Shown here: in pieces, positions 35,836-43,295 of the stretch
Layout of the letters: each line of letters starts with the position of its first letter
Position numbering within the stretch: position 1 is the first letter of the stretch
Source of the DNA: CALMEH01 sp031409875
GTDB lineage: Bacteria > Acidobacteriota > Blastocatellia > Pyrinomonadales > Pyrinomonadaceae
Length of the DNA: 64,000 bases
Assembly (NCBI GenBank): GCA_031409875.1
Contig: JANNYB010000170.1
Location: 1 to 64,000 of the forward strand
Direction: 5' to 3'
Translations under genes and position numbers: made by a program
Notes under the pieces: generated by a model
What the model saw: only the letters and a program-made list of their open reading frames with translations
Told to the model about the DNA's origin: nothing
Databases searched by the model: none

Positions 35836-35880
35836 TTTTACCTATTACCTATTACCTATTACCTATTACCTATTACTTTT
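35836..35880 (-). repeat. heptamer tandem repeat GGTAATA after pilP
   Basis: Six units (AGTAATA, GGTAATA x4, GGTAAAA) begin four nt past the pilP stop codon and run toward pilQ. Confidence 0.88.
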
Positions 35881-36717
35881 TTACTTGCCTTTCTTTGAAA
35901 CACGCGGTTTCTTAGTCGGCTTGGTCGTCGTCGGCTTCGTGTCTTGTTGTTCGGTTTGCTGTTGACGATTCATTTCATCAAGCGGCGAAATAACAATGTC
36001 CGACTGCGTGGTGGTTGTCGTAGTTCCCGTAGTATTCGTAGTTCCGTTTTCGGTTTGGCTCGTCTGTGTCTGTGTCTGCGTCGGTTGCGTTTGCGTTTGC
36101 GCCGTAACCGGAGCCGTGCCTTGAACTACTTCTTGATCGCTGTATTGACGCAAAGTTTTGTTTTCAACCGAAGTTACGAATTTGTTATTGCTCATTTTCG
36201 TAATTCTGCGAAAAACAAGACGATTTTCTTCGATGGCAACAAGCTGTCCGTCAAAAAATTTGTCGCCCGGATAAATCGTGTAAGAAAGGCTGATTGGTTT
36301 GGCTTCAACCATTGCGGCGAATCCGCGCGGCGTTCTGAAAATTCCCGTAACCGATAATTCGTCAATCGTTAAAACACTTGTAACTTTCGGAATTTCATCA
36401 CCACGCAAAGCCGCGTCTTCGCGCAGACGTTTGTAATAAGCAATGCGCTGTTCGGCAGACGGTGCGGGAACAACCATAATTTGCGGTTTAACAACCACAG
36501 GCTTCGTCGTAGGTGTCGAACCTGTCGTGTTTGTCGTGGTGGTCGTGCCTGTGGTGGTCGGCTTCGGCTGTTGCGGTTTAGCGCGGGTCGGTTTGCAAAA
36601 CGGATCGTTTCCGGCACATTGCGCCTTCGTTTCGCTTAAATTTCCGCCGATTAAAACGAACGCGAATGCGGCTAAACTCAAAATTAAGGAGCGTTTCATT
36701 TTAGATTTGTTCATCAT
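35881..36717 (-). CDS. pilP: PilP-like pilus assembly protein
   Basis: 278 residues from the first ATG of ATGATG at 36717, preceded by GAGGAAA; the GTG six codons earlier is rejected. A signal peptide (to about residue 33, 'SETKAQC') leaves a Cys close to the predicted cleavage region, but a clear lipobox is absent. The core 'LTIDELSVTGIFRTPRGFAA' followed by 'YTIYPGDKFFDGQLVAIEEN' is the PilP beta domain that binds PilNO and PilQ. Low-complexity Thr/Pro and Gln/Thr stretches flank it, and the tail is basic (KKPRVSKKGK). Identification rests on the core and on gene order. Confidence 0.75.
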   Translation of the reverse strand: MMNKSKMKRSLILSLAAFAFVLIGGNLSETKAQCAGNDPFCKPTRAKPQQPKPTTTGTTTTTNTTGSTPTTKPVVVKPQIMVVPAPSAEQRIAYYKRLREDAALRGDEIPKVTSVLTIDELSVTGIFRTPRGFAAMVEAKPISLSYTIYPGDKFFDGQLVAIEENRLVFRRITKMSNNKFVTSVENKTLRQYSDQEVVQGTAPVTAQTQTQPTQTQTQTSQTENGTTNTTGTTTTTTQSDIVISPLDEMNRQQQTEQQDTKPTTTKPTKKPRVSKKGK

Positions 36718-36748
36718 AGCTTTCCTCTTTCTCACAAAATACTTTTAA

Positions 36749-37423
36749 TTATTTAGCAACCGGCGCGGGCTGTGTGGTAACAGCAGTTTGCGGTGCGTTC
36801 GGTTGTCCGGGCGTAACGGGCTGTCCGGGCGTGTTCGGTTTAACTGCGCCGACATTGTTAAGGTTTTCCGACGAAGCATAATATGCCGTCAGCAAAAATT
36901 GGGCGTGCAAGGTGCGGTCATTTGATTGCGTCGGCAGTTGATTCAATTTGAAATCGGAAATCGAAACAATGCGCTGGAGCTTCGCCATTTTGTCGAAAAA
37001 GTCGCGCAAATTGTTAAAGTTCGTGTCAATTTCAACTTCGACCGGTTTTGCCATAATCGAATCATTCTGGGTATCGTCGCGCGGCGTAAAGCGCATCACG
37101 ATCAGACGGCTTTGGCTTGCCGTGTCTTGCAGTCCTTGCAAAACATTGGTAATTTCGCGGGCTTCCGGCAAAAGAACTTTCAGTTCGTCAAATTCCGCTG
37201 TTTTCGTTGCAAAAAGCGTGCGAAATTCGTCAATGCGTTCGGTGGCAATGCGAGCTTGCTGATTTTGCTGTTGAAGTTGTGCAACCTGATCGTTCAAGGC
37301 TTTGGTTTCTTCGCGCGTTACGCTCGTCAGGAAATACCAAACTCCGCTGTAAAGCAACGCGGCAATGCCGACCAAAACTAAAAGTTGAAAGTGCCAGGCT
37401 AAGGCTTTAAATTTTTCCATCAT
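36749..37423 (-). CDS. pilO: PilO pilus inner-membrane assembly protein
   Basis: 224 residues. One N-terminal membrane helix (about 14-32), a coiled coil ('NDQVAQLQQQNQQARIATER') and a ferredoxin-like periplasmic domain with 'LLPEAREITNVLQGLQDTA' and 'VEVEIDTNFNNLRDFFDKMA', all typical of PilO. The C-terminal tail is Pro/Thr/Gln-rich. Starts at the first ATG of ATGATG after GAGGAAA. With PilN it forms the inner-membrane alignment complex. Confidence 0.9.
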   Translation of the reverse strand: MMEKFKALAWHFQLLVLVGIAALLYSGVWYFLTSVTREETKALNDQVAQLQQQNQQARIATERIDEFRTLFATKTAEFDELKVLLPEAREITNVLQGLQDTASQSRLIVMRFTPRDDTQNDSIMAKPVEVEIDTNFNNLRDFFDKMAKLQRIVSISDFKLNQLPTQSNDRTLHAQFLLTAYYASSENLNNVGAVKPNTPGQPVTPGQPNAPQTAVTTQPAPVAK

Positions 37424-37439
37424 ATCGGTTTCCTCAGTA

Positions 37440-37475
37440 TTAGAGTGATTTCACGCATAAAGTGCGTAACTCTAA
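37440..37475 (-). promoter_or_regulatory. hairpin in the pilN-pilO spacer
   Basis: TTAGAGT (37440-37446) pairs with ACTCTAA (37469-37475), with an inner ACGCA/TGCGT pair. There is no T tract, so it is more likely an mRNA processing or stability hairpin than a terminator. Confidence 0.4.
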
Positions 37476-37485
37476 ACAAAAATCA

Positions 37486-38217
37486 TTAATTTTTTTGCGG
37501 ATTTGCTGTCGGTTGTTGCGGCTGTGGTTGGGGTTGCGGCTGATTGGCGGCAACGGTCGTGTTCGTCGTGTTCGCTTTTGTCGGCGTGTAGGCGCATTTA
37601 ATCGAGAATCCAACGCTGACGAGTTTCGGAACTTCCGCTTGCGGATTTGTCGAATTTGTCGGCGTAACCGGAACTGAAGTTTGAATAGCTTCTTCCTTTC
37701 TCTGCATTTCAATGCTCAAATTTGAGAACAGACCGCCCGAAAATTCCAAACTGCGTCCGAATTGTGTAATCGCTTGCTCATCGGGCGAATTGCCTTTGAT
37801 GGTCAATTGATCGCCGGTTTGTTCGACCGATTCGAGATAAAGTCCCGGCACCATCGAAATTCGTTCGCGCAAGGCTTCCAAAACGGCACTCGGACCGGCT
37901 TGCGAATCGCGCAATTTCTTAATCATTTCGATACGCTTGTCAATATTTTGAATCTTTTGCTCAAGCTCTTTCTGCTCTTTCAAAACAGCGGCAAGTTCTT
38001 GTTCGATTCGTTTTTGTTCGACCAATTCTTCTTCGGCTTTGCTTTTTGCCATCGTCGAAGTGATGACATCAAAACCGACGACCATTGCCAAAAGACAGGC
38101 AACGGCAATGCTCATCAAAAGCAGACGCGACATCGGACTGCTGAGTTTGCGGTCAACGGCGACTGCCGCGCCGCCTTGACGTTCCGTAACGGAATTTAAA
38201 AGATTTATCTTGATCAT
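37486..38217 (-). CDS. pilN: PilN pilus inner-membrane assembly protein
   Basis: 243 residues. The short cytoplasmic N-terminus 'MIKINLLNSVTE' is the PilM-binding motif (INLL). A membrane helix (about 32-52), a long coiled coil (55-100) and a periplasmic domain with 'SMVPGLYLESVEQTGDQLTIKG' (core residues: LYLESVEQ) follow. The tail is Pro/Gln/Thr-rich. The start overlaps the pilM stop by ATGA, indicating coupled translation. Confidence 0.92.
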   Translation of the reverse strand: MIKINLLNSVTERQGGAAVAVDRKLSSPMSRLLLMSIAVACLLAMVVGFDVITSTMAKSKAEEELVEQKRIEQELAAVLKEQKELEQKIQNIDKRIEMIKKLRDSQAGPSAVLEALRERISMVPGLYLESVEQTGDQLTIKGNSPDEQAITQFGRSLEFSGGLFSNLSIEMQRKEEAIQTSVPVTPTNSTNPQAEVPKLVSVGFSIKCAYTPTKANTTNTTVAANQPQPQPQPQQPTANPQKN

Positions 38218-39275
38218 CTTACTTCCACTCCTCTTACCGCCAGACCTACGGCAACCGCCATCTCCGGCATAATTTCGCTCAAATAATCAGGATCGAATTT
38301 GCGCGTGTCAACTTTTATCTGACGAAACGGATCGAGAACTTCAACCGGAAGTTCGAGCCGCGTCGAAAGTTCTTCCGAAAGTCCGGCGAGTTTTGAACCG
38401 CCGCCCGAAATCAGAATTTTCTGCACAATAACTTCCGATTCTTCGGTTGTCGCACGATAAAAATCGAATGTTTTTTGAATTTCCATCGCCACCATTTCGG
38501 TTACGTTGTTCATCAAAGGCTCAATCGCTTTTTCTTCGATTCCTTGCGACGCTTCCGCGACACCGCGTTTGACGGCTTCGGCTTGGGCGTAGCTTAAGCC
38601 CAAATTTCTCTGCAAAACATCGGTAAATTGCGAACCGCCGACAGTAATGTCGCGTGTAAAAAGTGAGCGCGTGCCTTGCACAATGTTCACGTTCATCGTC
38701 GAAGCACCGATATTTAATAATGTAACGACTTGCGAATCGTCCGGCTGATAATTGACTTCGTAGCAATTTTGCAGAGCAAATGTGTCAACATCAATCACGA
38801 CCGGCTGTTTTCCGGCAAGTTGGACGGCTTGTTTGAGATTGTCAATTCTTTCGCGTTTGCAAGCGGCGATGAGAACCGATGTCGAATCAGCAGTTTCTCC
38901 CGTTACTTGATAATCGAGCGAAACATCCGACAAATCGTAAGGAATATGTTCTTCGGCGTGCCAGTCAATAGATTCTTCGAGTTCTTCCGCGCTCATCGGC
39001 GGCAAAACGATATTTTTGATAATTACCGAATGACCGCTAACGCCCGTTACGACTTGAGTGGCGTTAATCTGATGGTCTCGGCAGACGCTCTGAATAACTT
39101 CCGAAACGACGTTCAACTCCATAATTTGTCCGTCAACAATCGTGTTATCGGGCAGATTTTCAAAGCCTAATCCAACCAGATTAAGACTGTTCAACTTACC
39201 ATCGAGTTCGACGATTTTGATTGAACTCGAGCCGACATCTAAACCGGCAACGCTTTTCTTTTTACCGAACAGCAT
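38214..39275 (-). CDS. pilM: PilM actin-like pilus assembly ATPase
   Basis: 353 residues of the FtsA/PilM fold. The N-terminal phosphate-binding block is 'VAGLDVGSSSIKIVEL' (9-24). 'LLNIGASTMNVNIV' and 'ILISGGGSKLAGL' are the second phosphate and adenosine motifs. Cytoplasmic partner of PilN. A ribosome site (AAAGGAGT) lies at good distance. The gene heads the pil block and has a leader of about 270 nt from a good sigma70-type promoter, which suggests regulation at RNA level. Confidence 0.94.
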   Translation of the reverse strand: MLFGKKKSVAGLDVGSSSIKIVELDGKLNSLNLVGLGFENLPDNTIVDGQIMELNVVSEVIQSVCRDHQINATQVVTGVSGHSVIIKNIVLPPMSAEELEESIDWHAEEHIPYDLSDVSLDYQVTGETADSTSVLIAACKRERIDNLKQAVQLAGKQPVVIDVDTFALQNCYEVNYQPDDSQVVTLLNIGASTMNVNIVQGTRSLFTRDITVGGSQFTDVLQRNLGLSYAQAEAVKRGVAEASQGIEEKAIEPLMNNVTEMVAMEIQKTFDFYRATTEESEVIVQKILISGGGSKLAGLSEELSTRLELPVEVLDPFRQIKVDTRKFDPDYLSEIMPEMAVAVGLAVRGVEVR

Positions 39276-39549
39276 TATTTTTTCTACTCCTTTTCGCGGC
39301 TTTTACGCCAAGATTTTATTAGTTTTTTTGTTCACCCAAACTCGCACAAGATTTTTTCGGCTTTCAGAAGATTTTTTGCCACCCTCAGAATGAAAGCAAA
39401 GACGAGACTCGTTATTGATAGGTCAGACGGTTTTGCAGTGCCGAAATACCTGTGCGTGTTTCTTGGTTATGTTGTCTGATTCGCCGCAGCAGCGGAAAAC
39501 TTTTTGCATATAGGTGGCGATATGAAACAAACGCTTTTCGCGTCGTTAG
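39276..39549 (-). promoter_or_regulatory. long structured 5' leader of pilM, possible riboswitch or RNA regulator
   Basis: The predicted transcript start (about 39549) lies about 270 nt from the pilM ATG. Within the leader CAGAC and GTCTG (minus strand, about 39473-39477 and 39425-39429) enclose a conserved-looking segment containing CACGCACAGG and GCAAAACCG, and ACGAGTCTCGT forms a further palindrome. I cannot assign a known class. Confidence 0.35.
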
Positions 39550-39555
39550 ATATTA

Positions 39556-39584
39556 AAATTACACGAAGAAAAAACATTTGTCAA
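39556..39584 (-). promoter_or_regulatory. sigma70-type promoter of the pilM operon
   Basis: On the minus strand TTGACA (39584-39579) and TAATTT (39561-39556) are spaced by 17 bp. The -35 box is a perfect consensus. Confidence 0.65.
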
Positions 39585-39683
39585 CAATTATTTATGATGT
39601 TAAACACAAAAAGATTGAAAAAATCTCAAAATGACCGAAAACATCGGTCAAAATGATTGATAAACTGTTCGGAGTTAAGCGTT

Positions 39684-39821
39684 TAGAGTTCAAACTTTAG
39701 TTTGTAACCGCCAGCGAAGCGAAGCGGTTTTCGTTCGAGGATAAAAATGCGATTAGAAAAATTGTAACGCTTGCCGCACTTCGCTTCGCTGGTGCGGAAC
39801 AAACTAAAGTTTGAACTCTGA
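39684..39821. repeat. palindromic element, CTTTAG family (copy 3)
   Basis: Arms AGAGTTCAAACTTTAGTTTG (39685-39704) and its complement at 39800-39819, each unit folding as AAA-CTTTAG-TTT. Two inner CTTCGCTTCGCTG-type palindromes lie between. With the pilM promoter and leader it accounts for the 550-bp gap 39276-39825, which contains no gene that I can see. Confidence 0.82.
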
Positions 39822-39825
39822 ACCT

Positions 39826-40227
39826 TTAAATCTTGTCTTTAATCAGAAAAGGCGAAGTTTCCGAAAGTTTCAAAACCGTATAAAACCCGTTTTGGTCGCT
39901 TTGAATATCTTCGCCATAGACGCTGATGATTTCCGTCTGACCGGAATTTTCGGTTTTTAGAATGGTTTTTAGATTTTCTCCCTGACGGTAATCGGCAACA
40001 GTTATTTTTCCGGCTTGGCAAACGGTTGGCGCGTCGAAGGATTCGGTTTTCGCGGTTTCGCCGTTCGGCAAAACTTTGGCAAACGAAATTTTGCCGGAAA
40101 CTTTGCCGTTACAGCGCAACAATATCGTTAATTGCGGTTTGCCCGCAAACCATTGAGCAAAAAAGAAAATTGCGCCGCCGGCAATTAAAACGACCGCCGC
40201 CAATAAAATCAAATCCCGCCGATTCAT
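39826..40227 (-). CDS. membrane-anchored protein of unknown function
   Basis: 133 residues. A membrane helix (about 7-27) is followed by a small extracytoplasmic domain with two cysteines (Cys39, Cys70) that could form a disulphide. I recognise no family. Its start overlaps the preceding unknown gene by 4 nt (ATGA), so the two are translated together and probably act together. Confidence 0.65.
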   Translation of the reverse strand: MNRRDLILLAAVVLIAGGAIFFFAQWFAGKPQLTILLRCNGKVSGKISFAKVLPNGETAKTESFDAPTVCQAGKITVADYRQGENLKTILKTENSGQTEIISVYGEDIQSDQNGFYTVLKLSETSPFLIKDKI

Positions 40228-41057
40228 TTAGTTACCTCGTCAACATATGCAACTTCGTCCGTATTTCCCTGAGTTTTAAGATGTGCCTCGACGGGCGACC
40301 AATTTATTTCATCGCTCACGACTTTTTGCGCGGCGGCAATCATCGGATACATTCCGTGATACAGCGCAACGGCAAATTTCAAAGTATCTTGCGGTGTCCG
40401 ACCGGCTTTTGTTGCGGCACCGACTCTGATTGCCATATAACCCGCGACCACAAAATCTTCGATTACCGGATGCGGAATCACATCGGAATATTGCGCGGGA
40501 ACGATTACTTCGTATTTAGCAAAATCAAAACGATTCGGTTGCGGCACATATGGCGAATTTGATAGTAATTCGTCAATAAAAACGCGCTCGACACAAGTTT
40601 TGAGTTCAGCCGTAAATTTGTTTTTAACGTCTGTATAAGCCGGTTGTCCGAGTTGTCCGCGTCCGATTGTCGCGCCGTCCCAGCCGAATCTTTCCGCATA
40701 TGAAAGACGCTTATTTTCGGCGGCATAGATGTTTGTAACGATTTTCGCGGTAACAAGTTGGTAATTTATTGTTTTACGAGAATTTTGAATTAATCCGACA
40801 CCGTAATCGGGCGTTGAAGTAATCGGCTGGAATTGCGTATTGGCTTTCAAAGTTGCCATCGCCGCCGCATCTCTCGACGAAAAAATGCGCGGCGGCAACA
40901 TCGCCAACGCTTCATATAAACGCAAAACGCCTTCGACATCGAGATTTTTTAACTCGGTCGCGCTTGCTCCGTTAATGATGTTTTGGGCTTCATTGTCCTT
41001 TGTATCATTAGACACGGCGGAAAGTCTTCGTTTTATCTCGGCGGTTGTCAGCGGCAT
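40224..41057 (-). CDS. 277-residue protein of unknown function
   Basis: No signal peptide or membrane helix is evident. The N-terminal 90 residues are helical and polar. A central stretch 'YAERFGWDGATIGRGQLGQ' recalls the substrate-binding loop of lysozyme- or transglycosylase-like proteins ('GRGQL..P'), but no catalytic Glu context is convincing. I do not assign a function. Coupled by a 4-nt overlap to the membrane-anchored protein downstream; a lytic enzyme with a membrane partner would be one reading. Confidence 0.6.
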   Translation of the reverse strand: MPLTTAEIKRRLSAVSNDTKDNEAQNIINGASATELKNLDVEGVLRLYEALAMLPPRIFSSRDAAAMATLKANTQFQPITSTPDYGVGLIQNSRKTINYQLVTAKIVTNIYAAENKRLSYAERFGWDGATIGRGQLGQPAYTDVKNKFTAELKTCVERVFIDELLSNSPYVPQPNRFDFAKYEVIVPAQYSDVIPHPVIEDFVVAGYMAIRVGAATKAGRTPQDTLKFAVALYHGMYPMIAAAQKVVSDEINWSPVEAHLKTQGNTDEVAYVDEVTK

Positions 41058-41155
41058 TTTGTTTCTCCTAAAAATGATAGTTTCAAATTAAGGACATAAT
41101 TTATTTCGGTTTTTTGCGCTACAAATTTAATTAAGTTTTCGAGCGTTTTGGCAAA

Positions 41156-41234
41156 TGTTCGGAGTTCCAACTTTAGTTGGTTCTTCCGCCAGCGAAGCGC
41201 GGCGGGAAGCCAGCTAAAGCTGGAACTCCGAACA
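41156..41234. repeat. palindromic element, CTTTAG family (copy 4)
   Basis: Arms 41156-41180 and 41210-41234. Left unit CAA-CTTTAG-TTG; right unit (other strand) CAG-CTTTAG-CTG. The two differences between arms are compensatory within the unit. The centre is CCGCCAGCGAAGCGCGGCGG. Confidence 0.87.
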
Positions 41235-41248
41235 CCTAAAAATTTAAT

Positions 41249-42115
41249 TTACAGACTACTAATAATTTCCTTTATTTTTTCAGCAGTTTGCGCGGGAATT
41301 TCAAACGGAAAAAGATGTGAACCTTCGAGAAAGTGAAAATTAATCGAAAAATATTTTTGCATAAACGAGAGTTTTGCAAGTTCGGCTTCGCGTGAACGAT
41401 TGCCGCCGACGTAAGTTGTCGGAACTTTTAATTTCCCGCGCAGTTTCGGCAAATAATGCGGAATTGTGCGATAAATTCGCGCTTCGATTTTCGGGGCAAA
41501 GAAAAGTTCCAAACCTTTTTCGCCTTTGACAGTTCCGTGTTCGGCATAATCGCGCAAAACGTCTTCGTCAAACGCGGCAAATTTCGGTTTTGCCTTAAAA
41601 TGCTCAAAAACTTCCGCTTTTGTCTGCCACAAATTGCGCCGAAACCGCGTGATTTTTGAAGGCGAATAACGATCAATTAATTTCGTTAATTTCAAAACGC
41701 GCAAACCGTAACTGCTTGAACGGCTGATTATCGGCGCATCAAGCAAGATTATTTGTTTATAAAGTTCAGGATTTTCAGCCGCGACGAGCAGATGCAAAAT
41801 TCCGCCTAAGCTGTGTCCGATACCGATAATCGGCTGTGAATATCGCGTTTGAAGTTCCGCTTTTAATTCATCTTTGAGCGATTTCCAGCCGTCCGAAACA
41901 GGAAATTTCGGATTATGCCCGTGCCGTTCGATAAAACCGATTTCAAAATCTTCGGCAAGCGCACGGAAAATTTTATTATAAGTTTTAGTAGGAAAACCGT
42001 TGGCGTGTGCGAAATGAATGATTTGTTTGCAAGTCAGAACGGGGAGCGGTAGCGACTCGCCGAATTTCGAGCAGGTCGCTACCGCTTCCTGTTCTGACAG
42101 TTTATCTTTAATCAT
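41249..42115 (-). CDS. alpha/beta hydrolase with a repeat-encoded N-terminal insert
   Basis: 288 residues. The nucleophile elbow GHSLGG is at 101-105 region (Ser102), with 'FAHANGFPTKTY' (35-46) as the oxyanion-side strand typical of this hydrolase group and a late 'GSHLFPFE' giving the catalytic His. Residues 6-28 are encoded by a complete palindromic element, so a hydrolase that would normally start near 'IIHFAHANGFP' has acquired about 25 extra residues. No other ATG lies between the element and the conserved core. The start overlaps the acetyltransferase gene by 8 nt. Substrate unknown. Confidence 0.82.
   Translation of the reverse strand: MIKDKLSEQEAVATCSKFGESLPLPVLTCKQIIHFAHANGFPTKTYNKIFRALAEDFEIGFIERHGHNPKFPVSDGWKSLKDELKAELQTRYSQPIIGIGHSLGGILHLLVAAENPELYKQIILLDAPIISRSSSYGLRVLKLTKLIDRYSPSKITRFRRNLWQTKAEVFEHFKAKPKFAAFDEDVLRDYAEHGTVKGEKGLELFFAPKIEARIYRTIPHYLPKLRGKLKVPTTYVGGNRSREAELAKLSFMQKYFSINFHFLEGSHLFPFEIPAQTAEKIKEIISSL
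42033..42098. repeat. palindromic element, GCGGTAGC family (copy 4), in the hydrolase N-terminus
   Basis: Units at 42033-42056 and 42075-42098. On the coding strand the first unit reads SEQEAVATC, the same frame used in the glycosidase and two other genes. Both units keep the GCGGTAGCGAC core. Confidence 0.85.
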
Positions 42116-42605
42116 TGAATCTATTCAGCAATTCCCAATAGCCGACATCAATCCAACGCCCAAGTTTATAGCCGACTTCACGGAAATGTGCGACTTTTAC
42201 AAAACCTTTTTTTTCGTGAAATTTGATGCCCGAATCGTTTGGCAGAGAGATTCCGGCGATGAGTGTGTGAATGTCCGTGTCGGCGAGTTCGTCAAACAAT
42301 TTCGTGTAAAGCAAAGTTCCGATGCCGCGCTGTTTGGCGGCGTTTTTGATATAAATCGAAACTTCCGCCGCATATTCAAACGCCTGATAAAGCCGAAACT
42401 GCATCGCGCAAGTATAACCGAGAATTTCGCCGTCTTCTTCCGCCACCAAAAACGGATATTCCGCGCTGATTTCGGCAATTCTTTTGCTCATTTCGTCCGC
42501 GCCCAAAGGTTCGGTTTCAAACGTCTGGTGCGAATTTTTGATGTAATGATTATAAATTTCGGCAATCTGCGCCGCATCTTCTAAATTTACTTTACGAATT
42601 TCCAT
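42108..42605 (-). CDS. GNAT acetyltransferase, phosphinothricin-acetyltransferase (PAT/Bar) subfamily
   Basis: 165 residues from ATG 42605, which shares one base with the HEPN stop (TAATG). The GNAT core includes 'AAEVSIYIKNAAKQRGIGT' with the acetyl-CoA loop Q/R-x-x-G-x-G/A, and the C-terminus has 'HEKKGFVKVAHFREVGYKLG' followed by 'RWIDVGYWE', diagnostic for the phosphinothricin/methionine-sulfoximine acetyltransferase group. Such enzymes detoxify glutamine-synthetase inhibitors or acetylate amino acid analogues. Fourth gene in an overlapping minus-strand set. Confidence 0.88.
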   Translation of the reverse strand: MEIRKVNLEDAAQIAEIYNHYIKNSHQTFETEPLGADEMSKRIAEISAEYPFLVAEEDGEILGYTCAMQFRLYQAFEYAAEVSIYIKNAAKQRGIGTLLYTKLFDELADTDIHTLIAGISLPNDSGIKFHEKKGFVKVAHFREVGYKLGRWIDVGYWELLNRFND

Positions 42606-42994
42606 TATTTTATCGGCAAGCCAAACGACTCGCGCACCAAGTTTCTGATTAAACGGCAATGTTTGACGGCTTCTTTGGCATCGGATTTAATTGCTGTTGC
42701 TCCGGGGTAACGAAACTCAACCGCAAAACTTGAAAGCACCAAGGCTTCGTTTCTCATCGAAATCCAATTCGGTTCAATGGGCAACAAAGCGTTCAGTAAT
42801 ATCTCAAGGTCGTGAATTTTTGCAAATAAAATTCCCGCATCAAACATTCGGGCTTTCAAGTATTTTTCGGCGCATTGTTGCGCGTGAAAGCAAACCGCAT
42901 CATAATTTGCATCTTTTGGCACAAGATATTCGCGGTTCGTCGTTGCCCAATCGCCTTCAGCTTTTGCAATCCATTCAAGCGTTTTCGGATTCAT
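42605..42994 (-). CDS. HEPN-domain protein (partner of MNT)
   Basis: 129 residues from ATG 42994 inside the 3' end of the MNT gene (20-nt overlap); a TTG seven codons earlier is less likely. The HEPN core is seen in 'CFHAQQCAEKYLKARM' and 'VEFRYPG', ending with a helical 'HCRLIRNLVRE'. The R-x4-6-H RNase motif of toxic HepT proteins is not visible, so this may be a non-nucleolytic HEPN. Together with MNT it resembles a HepT/MntA-type toxin-antitoxin pair. Confidence 0.8.
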   Translation of the reverse strand: MNPKTLEWIAKAEGDWATTNREYLVPKDANYDAVCFHAQQCAEKYLKARMFDAGILFAKIHDLEILLNALLPIEPNWISMRNEALVLSSFAVEFRYPGATAIKSDAKEAVKHCRLIRNLVRESFGLPIK

Positions 42995-43295
42995 ATAAAA
43001 CTCTGCCTTTTTCAATAATTTCCTTAAAAAAGAAGTCGCCCGAATTAAGAATTTCCGTAACTTGTGTCGGAGTTCTGGCTAACAAATCAAGCGGCATTTT
43101 GGGATAAATTTTTTTCCTAATCTTAATTGCCTGTTCAACGCCACGTCCTTCAAACGGCATAATTACCAACAAATCAACGTCCGAATCTTCCGTCGGTTTG
43201 CCGTAAGCGTAAGAGCCGAAAAGAATCACTTTTTCGGGCTGAAAATTTTCGACAATCTGGCGGCACAAGTCTTTGATTTTAGCGTTTATGGTCAT
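42975..43295 (-). CDS. minimal nucleotidyltransferase (MNT/MntA-like)
   Basis: 106 residues of the Pol-beta superfamily. The signature 'GSYAYGKPTEDSDVDLLV' provides GS (27-28) and the two metal-binding aspartates Asp39 and Asp41. In studied MntA/HepT systems the enzyme AMPylates the HEPN toxin; that role is inferred here. The start overlaps the acyl-CoA dehydrogenase stop by 4 nt, and the HEPN gene starts within its last 20 nt. Confidence 0.85.
   Translation of the reverse strand: MTINAKIKDLCRQIVENFQPEKVILFGSYAYGKPTEDSDVDLLVIMPFEGRGVEQAIKIRKKIYPKMPLDLLARTPTQVTEILNSGDFFFKEIIEKGRVLYESENA

Noticed and set aside
39420..39480. GEMM-type c-di-GMP riboswitch in the pilM leader
   Set aside because: CACGCACAGG and GCAAAACCG..TGACC recall parts of the motif, but the GGGCAAACC/GNRA hairpin core is absent and the middle is too short. 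Kept only as an unassigned structured leader.
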